A DNA stretch of 5,505 nt from Elusimicrobiota bacterium (GCA_023249715.1 JAHFCA010000109.1:1-5505); one strand, 5' to 3'. Positions 1 to 5,505 are shown, counted from the first letter of the stretch. Numbers and translations are program-made. Notes: generated by a model not told the origin, from the letters alone.

Positions 1-47
1 AGCGGAAACTTTCCTCTTCCGGCAATGAGGCCTAAGGGCGCGGACAT
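1..47 (-). CDS. lpxI: UDP-2,3-diacylglucosamine pyrophosphatase LpxI, first 15 codons only (partial)
   Basis: The frame opens with ATG at 47-45 and reads MSAPLGLIAGRGKFP before running off the window. The G-L-I-A-G-x-G-x-F-P pattern is the typical N-terminus of the LpxI family (formerly DUF1009). LpxI hydrolyses UDP-2,3-diacylglucosamine to lipid X and UMP at the cytoplasmic face of the inner membrane, the step done by LpxH in E. coli and LpxG in Chlamydiae. It starts 10 bases after the lpxA stop, and its product would act two steps after LpxA and directly after LpxD, so the context fits well. No strong Shine-Dalgarno is present; the best candidate is GGTAGG at 57-62, which includes the lpxA stop codon. 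Only 15 residues are visible, so the call rests on this motif plus position. Catalytic residues lie outside the window. Confidence 0.8.
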   Translation of the reverse strand, partial: MSAPLGLIAGRGKFP

Positions 48-48
48 G

Positions 49-65
49 CCTGGCGGCCTACCAGG
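49..65 (-). promoter_or_regulatory. Possible small hairpin over the lpxA stop and lpxI ribosome-binding region
   Basis: On the coding strand, CCTGG (65-61) can pair with CCAGG (53-49) around the 7-base loop TAGGCCG. The structure lies one base before the lpxI ATG at 47 and contains the lpxA TAG stop in its loop. It has no following U-run, so it is not an intrinsic terminator. It could make lpxI translation depend on ribosomes finishing lpxA, but a 5-bp stem can occur by chance. Confidence 0.25.
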
Positions 66-909
66 TTTGGCCAGCGCTACTTTCCGCTTTAACACGGGGT
101 CGGCAAATCCCTCGGCTAGAATTAGAAATGAATTGAATAAATTCTCTTACTTCTTCTTCCGAAACTTGCGATTGGAATTGTTGTAAAATTTGTTTGAGCG
201 GTTTCTTGGAAGAAAAAATTTCACGATAACAGTTTTTTAAAGCGTGAATCGATTTTATAGAAACATGACGCCTTTTTAAACCTTCTACGTTGAGACCTAC
301 AATTTTAGCTCGGTCTCCCCACACCATGCAGTACGGAGGGATATCTAGAGGAACCATGGCTCCAGCTCCAATCATGACCAATTTCCCCACTTTTACAAAT
401 TGATGAATGCCCACTAATCCTCCAATGACAGTCCCGCTGCCAATCTCTACGTGTCCTGCAATGGCAACGCTATTGGCGCAAATGACCTCATCTCCAATGG
501 CGCAATCGTGGGCTACGTGAGAGTAGGCCATAAACATACAGCCTTTTCCAATTTGAGTTCTTCCAGTGCGAGAGGTGCCTCTATTGAGCGTTACGCATTC
601 CCGGACAATGGTCCCATCACCGATGATTATTTTTGTTTTTTCTCCGCGGTATTTTAAATCTTGAGGAGGGGTTCCCACAAAGGCATGAGAATGAATTTGG
701 CAGCTTGCCCCGATTTCCGCAAATTCAATCACGGCATGAGCTCCAATTTTAGTTTGGTCCCCAATGGTTACTCCTTCTCCGATCACCGTATAGGGTCCAA
801 TTTCTACGGTTTCTGCGATTTCCGCAGTCGGATGAATAACGGCGCTCGGATGAATATGGGATTTCCTTTCTTCGGGAGTTAACCCTTCCTGCACAGAAAA
901 GTAATTCAT
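58..909 (-). CDS. lpxA: Acyl-ACP--UDP-N-acetylglucosamine O-acyltransferase LpxA
   Basis: LpxA catalyses the first step of lipid A synthesis, moving a (usually 3-hydroxy) acyl chain from ACP to the 3-OH of UDP-GlcNAc in the cytoplasm, as a homotrimer. The 283-residue product shows hexapeptide-repeat (left-handed beta-helix) sequence from about residue 19 to 195, then the helical C-terminal domain (GLNVEGLKRR at 205-214, SSRGICRPR near 264-272). By alignment with E. coli LpxA, catalytic His125 corresponds to H134 in HVAHDC, and D74, K76, H122, H144, H160 and Q161 to D84, K86, H131, H153, H169 and Q170. All are present. The E. coli chain-length position Gly173 aligns with A182. The ATG at 909 shares one base with the fabZ stop (TAATG) and has GGTGGA six bases upstream. 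This start gives about 17 non-conserved residues ahead of the usual family start, where the expected Met is replaced by H18. No ATG lies closer to it. The length is slightly above the usual 255-270. Confidence 0.97.
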   Translation of the reverse strand: MNYFSVQEGLTPEERKSHIHPSAVIHPTAEIAETVEIGPYTVIGEGVTIGDQTKIGAHAVIEFAEIGASCQIHSHAFVGTPPQDLKYRGEKTKIIIGDGTIVRECVTLNRGTSRTGRTQIGKGCMFMAYSHVAHDCAIGDEVICANSVAIAGHVEIGSGTVIGGLVGIHQFVKVGKLVMIGAGAMVPLDIPPYCMVWGDRAKIVGLNVEGLKRRHVSIKSIHALKNCYREIFSSKKPLKQILQQFQSQVSEEEVREFIQFISNSSRGICRPRVKAESSAGQTW

Positions 910-1376
910 TATTTATCCACCAAGGCAAAAGTAAATTCGGTTTCGGCGGCTAGGTCCCCTTTTACTCTTGCTTCTCCTTTCGCTTTGCCGGCTCGGCTTC
1001 CCGCTTTTAACACTTCGATATGAAGTTCCAAAATATCTCCGGGGACAACGGGCCGTCTAAACTTTGCTTCGCTAATTCCCATAAAAAAAGCAAGCTTATT
1101 CGCAAATTCTGGTTTGGAAAGAAACAAGGCGCAAGCAGTTTGGGCCAGAGCTTCTATAATAAGCACTCCCGGCATAATGGGCCTGGAAGGAAAATGTCCT
1201 TGAAAATACCATTCATTCATGGAAACACATTTAATTCCCACGGCTCGTTTGGATTCTTCTATCACCTGAACGGTATCTATGAGTAAAAATGGATACCGGT
1301 GCGGAATGGCATTTTGAATGGCTACGATATCTAAAACTCGAACTGGATTTTGAGGCTCTGGGATCGGTTTATCCAT
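909..1376 (-). CDS. fabZ: 3-hydroxyacyl-[acyl-carrier-protein] dehydratase FabZ
   Basis: FabZ dehydrates 3-hydroxyacyl-ACP to trans-2-enoyl-ACP in type II fatty acid synthesis in the cytoplasm. It therefore competes with LpxA and LpxD for 3-hydroxyacyl-ACP, which explains its usual place beside lpx genes. The 155-residue hot-dog-fold protein has the family opening PHRYPFLLID (25-34) and the active-site segment GHFPSRPIMPGVLIIEALAQ (60-79), with the catalytic pair H61 and E75 (E. coli H54 and E68). The downstream FMGISEAKFRRPVVPGD segment is also typical. The ATG at 1376 lies inside the end of lpxC (overlap of 8 bases, ATGGATAA) and has a good AGGAG nine bases upstream. It adds a proline-containing 13-residue N-terminal tail that most FabZ proteins, which begin close to the (M/V)LDI segment, lack. 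No alternative ATG, GTG or TTG lies nearer to the conserved region. FabA is unlikely because the sequence has FabZ-type motifs. Confidence 0.97.
   Translation of the reverse strand: MDKPIPEPQNPVRVLDIVAIQNAIPHRYPFLLIDTVQVIEESKRAVGIKCVSMNEWYFQGHFPSRPIMPGVLIIEALAQTACALFLSKPEFANKLAFFMGISEAKFRRPVVPGDILELHIEVLKAGSRAGKAKGEARVKGDLAAETEFTFALVDK
916..921 (-). promoter_or_regulatory. Ribosome-binding site for lpxA
   Basis: GGTGGA on the coding strand lies six bases before the ATG at 909, inside the last codons of fabZ. It differs by one base from GGAGGA and has ideal spacing. It supports the long lpxA start even though the first 17 residues are not conserved in the family. Confidence 0.55.
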
Positions 1377-2217
1377 GGATTAATTCTCCTGCTTTAAGAA
1401 TTTCTTTAACAAAATTGATGTTATGGCCATGCCCTAATCTTATCGCATGGATATTCCCTCGGATTTCTCTTCCCGAGAGATAGAGATCTCCCAAGAAATC
1501 TAAAATTTTATGACGGACAAATTCATCCGGAAATCTTAATGTTTTTTCTTTATTGTAGATACGGTCCATTCCCACCACCACGGCGTTATCTAGACTCCCT
1601 CCTTTAGCGAGTCCTTTTCTTTTTAAGGCTTCTACTTCATAATCAAAACAAAAGGTTCGCGCCGGAGCAATTTCATGAATATAGGTTTTAGGTTCAATTT
1701 CAAAGGTGGCTTCTTGTTTGTTAAGTAAGGGATGATCGTAGAGGAGTTGGCAATGAATTGTCAAAGAATCGCTTGGGTCCATTCTAATTTCCGTTTCATT
1801 CGCCTTATAAAGGACGGGTTCTGAGAGCCTTAATATTTTTTTAGGAGCGTTTTGTTCTTCGATTCCGCTATTTAACAATGTTTCTACGAACGCAATGGCC
1901 GATCCGTCCGCTACCGGAGGTTCATTGGCATCAATTTCTATAATCACATTATCAATTCCCAATCCTAGGAGAGCAGAACAAATGTGTTCTACCGTATGCA
2001 CTCGAGCTTCCCCCACCCCGATTGTTGTCCCTCGAATAACGCTAAAAACATGGGAAATGGAGGCCGGAATTTTTGGTTTTCCCGGAAGATCCGTGCGTAT
2101 AAATGTTACTCCAAAATCAACGGGCGCGGGTAGGAACGTAACGGAAGTCGCGTTCCCCGTATGCAGGCCTACTCCGGTATAAGTAATTTTTCTTTTAATT
2201 GTTTTTTGTTTTAGCAT
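1369..2217 (-). CDS. lpxC: UDP-3-O-acyl-N-acetylglucosamine deacetylase LpxC
   Basis: LpxC is the zinc hydrolase that removes the acetyl group from UDP-3-O-acyl-GlcNAc, the first committed step of lipid A synthesis, in the cytoplasm. The 282-residue sequence starts as expected (MLKQKTIKRKI), followed by GVGLHTG (15-21, with H19). Zinc ligands are all visible: H78 in VHTVEH, H236 and D240 in HKILDFLGDL (E. coli H79, H238, D242). E77 is the catalytic glutamate (E. coli E78) and H265 in GHGHN the catalytic histidine. The APARTF substrate loop (184-189, T188 equivalent to E. coli T191) and KGGSLDNAVV (205-214) are well preserved. The protein ends 17 residues after H265, about 23 residues earlier than the E. 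coli enzyme. The ATG at 2217 overlaps the end of lpxD by 23 bases in another frame, and the Shine-Dalgarno is weak (TGGA, 8 bases away), so coupling to lpxD translation is likely. The stop lies inside the fabZ start; it is not a fused LpxC-FabZ protein. Confidence 0.98.
   Translation of the reverse strand: MLKQKTIKRKITYTGVGLHTGNATSVTFLPAPVDFGVTFIRTDLPGKPKIPASISHVFSVIRGTTIGVGEARVHTVEHICSALLGLGIDNVIIEIDANEPPVADGSAIAFVETLLNSGIEEQNAPKKILRLSEPVLYKANETEIRMDPSDSLTIHCQLLYDHPLLNKQEATFEIEPKTYIHEIAPARTFCFDYEVEALKRKGLAKGGSLDNAVVVGMDRIYNKEKTLRFPDEFVRHKILDFLGDLYLSGREIRGNIHAIRLGHGHNINFVKEILKAGELIHG
1386..1390 (-). promoter_or_regulatory. Ribosome-binding site for fabZ
   Basis: AGGAG (context GCAGGAGAATTAATCC before ATG) stands nine bases upstream of the fabZ start, within the last codons of lpxC. 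It is the best Shine-Dalgarno in the window and settles the fabZ start at 1376 despite the unusual N-terminal tail. Confidence 0.75.
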
Positions 2218-3244
2218 GGCCCAAGTCCAAATTTAAATGTTTTTTAATTTTTCTAAATTCTTCATAAAAGGCGGGAAGTTTTTTTAAGACAGCCTGAATT
2301 TTTTTCTCGAGAAGGAGTGGTTTAGCGGGAGTTCCAAAAAGAATGGAACCGGGACGAACATCCTTAGGGATTCCCGATTGCGCGGCAACGATGGATCCAT
2401 CTCCAATGGTGACATGATCTCCTACGCCTACTTGTCCCGCCAACGTTACATTTTTCCCTAATTTAGAAGAGCCTGCAATTGCGGATTGGGCAGCGATAAG
2501 ACAACTTTCTCCCACTCGAACATTGTGGGCAATCTGAACTAGATTGTCAATTTTAGATCCTTTACCAATAATAGTTTTACCCATGGTTGCTCGATCAATG
2601 GTAACATTCGCCCCTATTTCTACCGCATCTTCAATTTCTACAATGCCAATTTGCGGGATTTTATGGTGCAATGTCCCTTCCGTAAAATATCCAAACCCAT
2701 CCGCGCCAATCACACTGCCGGAATGAATTGTTACTTGGTTTCCAATGCGGATTTCTTCGCGCACGGTTACTTGAGGATAGAGATGACACGATTTCCCAAT
2801 CACTGAATTTCTTCCAATAAAAGAGTGGGCTCCGATCGTAGTTCCCGAACCGATAGAAACACCCGATTCAAGGACCACATAAGGACCTATGGAAATATTT
2901 TCTCCCAATTGGACATCTTTGGCTATAAGAGCGGTGACATGAATTCCTATCGCTTCTCTTATGCTCTTATCCGTTGCAAAAATCTGGAGAATCTTTAAAA
3001 AGGCAAATTGTGCATTAGGGACCCCGATCACCGTATGATGGGTTGGAATCTCTAAGCCGTTTTTTACCAATAAAACTCCGGCTTGACAGTGGGGTAGAAA
3101 TTTAAGATATTGGGGACTATTAATAAAAGAGATATCAGCGGCTGTTGCCTCTTCAATAGAGGCGACTCCTTCTATAGAAATGTCCCCATTCCCTTTAAGG
3201 GTTCCTCCCACTATTTGCGCGATTTCTTGAGCGGCTAACTTCAT
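2195..3244 (-). CDS. lpxD: UDP-3-O-acylglucosamine N-acyltransferase LpxD
   Basis: LpxD transfers a second (3-hydroxy)acyl chain from ACP to the 2-amino group of UDP-3-O-acyl-glucosamine, the third lipid A step, acting in the cytoplasm as a homotrimer. Its 349 residues match the usual length of about 340. Residues 1-100 form the uridine-binding N-terminal domain (ISFINSPQYLKFL at 38-50). Residues 100-300 carry hexapeptide repeats of the left-handed beta-helix, including GADGFGY (180-186) and KIDNLVQIAHNVRVG (231-245). H240 matches catalytic H239 of E. coli, and H277 in the GQVGVGDHVTIGDG segment probably matches H276. GTPAKP (305-310) precedes the C-terminal helices (about 310-340). The ATG at 3244 forms an ATGA overlap with the skp stop and has GAGAA six bases upstream. 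The last seven residues and the stop overlap the start of lpxC. It is distinguished from LpxA by the N-terminal domain and GADGFGY. Confidence 0.98.
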   Translation of the reverse strand: MKLAAQEIAQIVGGTLKGNGDISIEGVASIEEATAADISFINSPQYLKFLPHCQAGVLLVKNGLEIPTHHTVIGVPNAQFAFLKILQIFATDKSIREAIGIHVTALIAKDVQLGENISIGPYVVLESGVSIGSGTTIGAHSFIGRNSVIGKSCHLYPQVTVREEIRIGNQVTIHSGSVIGADGFGYFTEGTLHHKIPQIGIVEIEDAVEIGANVTIDRATMGKTIIGKGSKIDNLVQIAHNVRVGESCLIAAQSAIAGSSKLGKNVTLAGQVGVGDHVTIGDGSIVAAQSGIPKDVRPGSILFGTPAKPLLLEKKIQAVLKKLPAFYEEFRKIKKHLNLDLGHAKTKNN

Positions 3245-3798
3245 TTCATGTTCTCAAGCAACTGTAGTATTTTGGGGGTAAGGTCTAGAGCTTCGGTCCC
3301 ATAGAGGATATTTTCTTTGTCGAGTACAAGGGTATATTTGTTCTCTTTAGAGAGCGCTTCTACCGCCTTATAAATATTGGCTAAAAGCGCCATTGTTTTT
3401 CCTTCTTCGGCGTTCCGAATTTCTTCCTCACTCATGGTTAAGAATGCGGGAAGCGAAGCCTGCGCTTTAGAGAGTTGTGTCTCTTTTTCTTTAAGAAGAT
3501 TTTCAAGTCCTACTTTTAAAGGGACTGAGCTAGCATGGATCGTATACGTTACAGCGTCTATTTCCCCTTTAAGTCTGGCAATCTCTTCTTTTCTTTGAGT
3601 TATTTCCTCTTTTTTGGTATTGATAACTTTTATTAACTCGGCTCTTGCTTTTTCAGTTTCCGGATAGGTTTCAAAAATTTTGTGCATATTAATATAGGCG
3701 ATATGTTCCCGTTCTTCTTCTAAAGGAATTTCAATACTAAAAATTCTAGAGGGCATTAAAAAGAGAGATACGCTCATTAAAATAAAAATAGTTTTCAT
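3241..3798 (-). CDS. skp: Periplasmic outer-membrane-protein chaperone Skp/OmpH
   Basis: Skp-family proteins are trimeric, jellyfish-shaped chaperones that hold unfolded outer-membrane proteins in the periplasm before BamA inserts them. The 185-residue product has a signal peptide (about residues 1-21: Lys2, then the hydrophobic stretch IFILMSVSLFLM, probable cleavage after IFS). The mature start IAYINMHKIFETYPETEKAR (33-52) is the family signature. Residues about 53-125 are rich in Lys and Glu with heptad-like spacing and should form the coiled-coil tentacles. The C-terminal strand region YTLVLDKENILYG (155-167) closes the trimer body. It is a little longer than E. coli Skp (161). The ATG follows the bamA stop after three bases (TAA ATC ATG). 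The only Shine-Dalgarno-like sequence, GGGGAA at 3812-3817, is rather far away (13 bases), so re-initiation after bamA is plausible. Placement between bamA and lpxD is the classic arrangement. Confidence 0.94.
   Translation of the reverse strand: MKTIFILMSVSLFLMPSRIFSIEIPLEEEREHIAYINMHKIFETYPETEKARAELIKVINTKKEEITQRKEEIARLKGEIDAVTYTIHASSVPLKVGLENLLKEKETQLSKAQASLPAFLTMSEEEIRNAEEGKTMALLANIYKAVEALSKENKYTLVLDKENILYGTEALDLTPKILQLLENMK
3251..3255 (-). promoter_or_regulatory. Probable ribosome-binding site for lpxD
   Basis: GAGAA on the coding strand lies six bases before the lpxD ATG at 3244, within the last codons of skp. It is a modest match with suitable spacing and works together with the ATGA stop/start overlap, which normally gives translational coupling. 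Confidence 0.4.
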
Positions 3799-3801
3799 GA
3801 T

Positions 3802-5505
3802 TTAAAATAAATTCCCCAATGTAAAATGAATTTGGCTTATTTCTTCTCCAGCCCTGTGGTTTAATCCGTAGCCCCAATCGAGACGGATAGGAAATACCGG
3901 AGTCGTAATTCTAAGCCCAAACCCAATGGAAGATTTTAAGAATCTTTCATTTTCGTTTTGAACGGCGCTTTGTCCGAGGACAGTATAAATATCTTTCGAT
4001 CCTCTCCAAGCCCCTCCTAAATCTGCGAATAAAACAACTTGCAGAATTCTCCGCTTATTTTCAACATAGAGAGGAATTTTATATTCCGCATTCAAAACGG
4101 TAAATATGCGGCCTCCCTCTACAGGTCCAATTTCTCCCCGGGGCTGGTAGCCTCGGATAGAATCGGCCCCTCCTACATAGAATCTTTCAATATTCGGGAC
4201 AGTATCAGAAGGATCAAATTCCTGGACGGCGCCCGCCCGTCCATTGACAGAAAATACGAAAGGATAGTTCCCGATGTTAAACGTTGTCCAAAACCAGCTG
4301 GAGCTTAATATAGATTTTACTAGATGCGTATCTCCCTGTAAAACAGGACCGCCAGCAATTTGAAGGCTGGCAGAGTTGCGGGATCCTCGTGCGGCATCAA
4401 AAAAATAGTCGCGGGTGTCTCGAATAAGTTCAGTGCTTAAAGAAGAAATTATATTTGTTTCTTCTTTTATTTTGTCTTTAAATTCGGGCCTGACGTTTGA
4501 AATTTGCGCATTGGTATAGGAATATGAAAAAAGAAGGGTATAAATTTCCGAAAATCTGGGGCCTATCCGTACGCCGCCTCCGCGACGGGTTTCCGTGTAG
4601 TCGGGGCTGGAATCGGCATTAAAGAGTCTTTCTCGCACGGTATTGTAGACATCCACTCCAAAAGAGACAGGCTTATCGAGCAGCCAAGGTTCTGTCCAGC
4701 TAATTTCATAATTTTGCCTTCTTGAACCAAATTCCCACATAAATGAGAGGCGCTGGGCAAGGCCAAATAGATTGCCGTGCGAAAGTTGCACTTGACCTAC
4801 CAGTCCGTCTGTGGATGAGAAACCTGCTCCGGCCGAAAGGCTTCCTGGTTTTCCTTCTACGACCTCTATCACTAAGTCGGCTTTGTCTGGGTCTTGCGCG
4901 GGTTGAATATCGGGCTTTACATCATCAATGAACCCCAAATTAAAGATCTTCTCTTGGCTTTTACGCAGTTTTGAAGAAGAAAAAGGATCTCCGCTTTTTA
5001 AAGCCACCTCTCTGCGGATGACTTTCTCTTTTGTCTTTTTGTTTCCTTCTATAAAAATGCGATCAATATAGATGATGTTTCCTTCGTTAATCAGAAAACG
5101 GTAGTTCATTTTGCCAAGGGCATCGTCGGGATGTTCCTCCACCTCAATTTGAGAATAGAGATATCCCTTCTCCAAGTAGAGTTCTCTTAAATTTCTTAAG
5201 GATTCATCAAATTTCTCTTGATTATAAAGTTTATCCGGTTTAAGAGTTAGCGCTTTTTCTAAATCCTTTTGGTTATAAACTGTTTGGCCTGTAAATTCGA
5301 ATTTTCCCACAGAGTAGAGCAATCCTTCTTGGATCGGGAGGATCAGCGTAATACGGGTTCTTTCGGGGTTATACGTAATCTTTTGGTCGCCTACTTTTAT
5401 TTTGGCATACCCATTGTTTTTATAGAAATTTTCTATTTTTTCTTTGTCTTCTCTTAATTTTTCAGAATCGTAAACTTTTTTGCGTTTTGTTTTTATTAAA
5501 CGCCT
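3802..5505 (-). CDS. bamA: Outer membrane protein assembly factor BamA (Omp85), 5' end outside the window (partial)
   Basis: BamA is the outer-membrane core of the BAM complex, which folds and inserts beta-barrel proteins. The frame is open from the window edge at 5505, giving 567 residues; a TTG at 5322 is merely an internal leucine codon, since the 61 codons upstream of it continue the POTRA fold without interruption. In this partial numbering, residues 1-63 are most of one POTRA domain (NFYKNNGYAKIKV is a typical helix-strand segment), 65-145 the next (YSVGKFEFTG to FLINEG) and 145-222 the last before the barrel (IDRIFIEGNKKT to VIEVVEGKPG). By comparison with E. coli these should be POTRA 3-5. 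The barrel, about 225-567, includes RDTRDYFFDAARGS (362-375), the conserved loop-6 motif VGGADSIRGY (444-453, R451) and a C-terminal beta-signal ending IHFTLGNLF with terminal Phe. The true start, signal peptide and first POTRA domains lie upstream. A TamA-like paralogue is less likely given the skp-lpxD neighbours. Confidence 0.96.
   Translation of the reverse strand, partial: RRLIKTKRKKVYDSEKLREDKEKIENFYKNNGYAKIKVGDQKITYNPERTRITLILPIQEGLLYSVGKFEFTGQTVYNQKDLEKALTLKPDKLYNQEKFDESLRNLRELYLEKGYLYSQIEVEEHPDDALGKMNYRFLINEGNIIYIDRIFIEGNKKTKEKVIRREVALKSGDPFSSSKLRKSQEKIFNLGFIDDVKPDIQPAQDPDKADLVIEVVEGKPGSLSAGAGFSSTDGLVGQVQLSHGNLFGLAQRLSFMWEFGSRRQNYEISWTEPWLLDKPVSFGVDVYNTVRERLFNADSSPDYTETRRGGGVRIGPRFSEIYTLLFSYSYTNAQISNVRPEFKDKIKEETNIISSLSTELIRDTRDYFFDAARGSRNSASLQIAGGPVLQGDTHLVKSILSSSWFWTTFNIGNYPFVFSVNGRAGAVQEFDPSDTVPNIERFYVGGADSIRGYQPRGEIGPVEGGRIFTVLNAEYKIPLYVENKRRILQVVLFADLGGAWRGSKDIYTVLGQSAVQNENERFLKSSIGFGLRITTPVFPIRLDWGYGLNHRAGEEISQIHFTLGNLF

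Larger units (their letters stand above)
1..5505 (-). other. Outer-membrane biogenesis operon (bamA-skp-lpxD-lpxC-fabZ-lpxA-lpxI), both ends outside the window
   Basis: Seven genes lie on the same strand with junctions of +3 bases (bamA/skp), -4 (skp/lpxD, ATGA), -23 (lpxD/lpxC), -8 (lpxC/fabZ), -1 (fabZ/lpxA, TAATG) and +10 (lpxA/lpxI). There is no room for an internal terminator or an intergenic promoter, so they are very likely co-transcribed, from a promoter upstream of base 5505. The block joins outer-membrane protein folding (BamA, Skp) with lipid A synthesis (LpxD, LpxC, FabZ, LpxA, LpxI). Co-transcription is an inference from spacing; a promoter inside a coding region cannot be excluded by eye. 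Confidence 0.9.

Noticed and set aside
451..2182. Several plus-strand open frames of 60-95 codons opposite lpxA, fabZ and lpxC
   Set aside because: They lie wholly opposite well-supported genes with intact catalytic residues, resemble no known protein, and lack convincing ribosome-binding sites; they are shadows of the coding strand.
2201..2207. Heptamer A-AAA-AAC in the lpxD frame at the lpxD/lpxC overlap, the form of a -1 ribosomal frameshift site
   Set aside because: A -1 shift here enters the third frame, not the lpxC frame, and meets a TAG about a dozen codons later, so no LpxD-LpxC fusion would result. The A-run is explained by Lys/Asn codons in both overlapping frames.
1369..2217. A bifunctional LpxC-FabZ fusion protein
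   Set aside because: lpxC ends in TAA at 1371-1369, and fabZ has its own ATG and Shine-Dalgarno in another frame, so the proteins are separate.
2300..2950. Repeated short DNA similarities within lpxD, and similarly in lpxA (about 370-860), suggesting a repeat array
   Set aside because: They are the imperfect I-G-x-x-x-x hexapeptide repeats of the left-handed beta-helix at the protein level, not a DNA repeat or CRISPR.
3799..3817. AT-rich bamA/skp junction as a possible promoter or terminator
   Set aside because: The gap is only three bases. The AT-rich end of bamA shows no inverted repeat and no convincing -35/-10 pair; it more likely gives an accessible start for skp.
4563..4766. A 67-codon minus-strand frame inside bamA
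   Set aside because: It is out of frame with the strongly supported BamA barrel sequence and has no recognisable features.

Overview
The window holds one dense, single-direction gene block for building the Gram-negative outer membrane. Everything reads on the minus strand, so transcription runs from base 5505 towards base 1. In that order the genes are bamA (3' part, entering from outside the window), skp/ompH, lpxD, lpxC, fabZ, lpxA and the first 15 codons of lpxI, which leaves the window. The six junctions run from a 23-base overlap to a 10-base gap. No promoter, terminator, RNA gene, mobile element or CRISPR array is visible, and no gene-free stretch exceeds about 10 bases.

Functionally, 3802-5505 encodes the C-terminal POTRA domains and beta-barrel of the outer-membrane protein insertase BamA. 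Base range 3241-3798 encodes the periplasmic chaperone Skp/OmpH, which carries outer-membrane proteins to BamA. Range 58-3244 encodes early lipid A synthesis: LpxA adds the first acyl chain to UDP-GlcNAc, LpxC deacetylates the product, and LpxD adds the second acyl chain. FabZ works on the 3-hydroxyacyl-ACP pool that LpxA and LpxD draw from. LpxI, starting at base 47, would make the next intermediate, lipid X, by hydrolysing UDP-2,3-diacylglucosamine. Catalytic residues are intact in LpxA, LpxC, LpxD and FabZ.

The organism is an LPS-producing (diderm) bacterium. The layout differs from the well-known enterobacterial block (bamA-skp-lpxD-fabZ-lpxA-lpxB): lpxC sits between lpxD and fabZ, and lpxI follows lpxA. 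LpxI instead of LpxH or LpxG argues against Gamma- and Betaproteobacteria and against Chlamydiae. The lpxC-fabZ adjacency recalls the LpxC-FabZ fusion of Bacteroidetes, but here the genes are separate and overlap by 8 bases. An uncultured diderm lineage such as Omnitrophota or a relative in the PVC group or Elusimicrobiota is a reasonable guess, held with low confidence because no taxonomic marker is present.

I found no new biological system here. The points worth a second look are the compact coupling of the reading frames, non-conserved N-terminal extensions on FabZ and LpxA that reach back to the preceding stop codon, a short LpxC tail without room for an E. coli-type degradation signal, an alanine at the LpxA chain-length position, and a small hairpin over the lpxA/lpxI junction.
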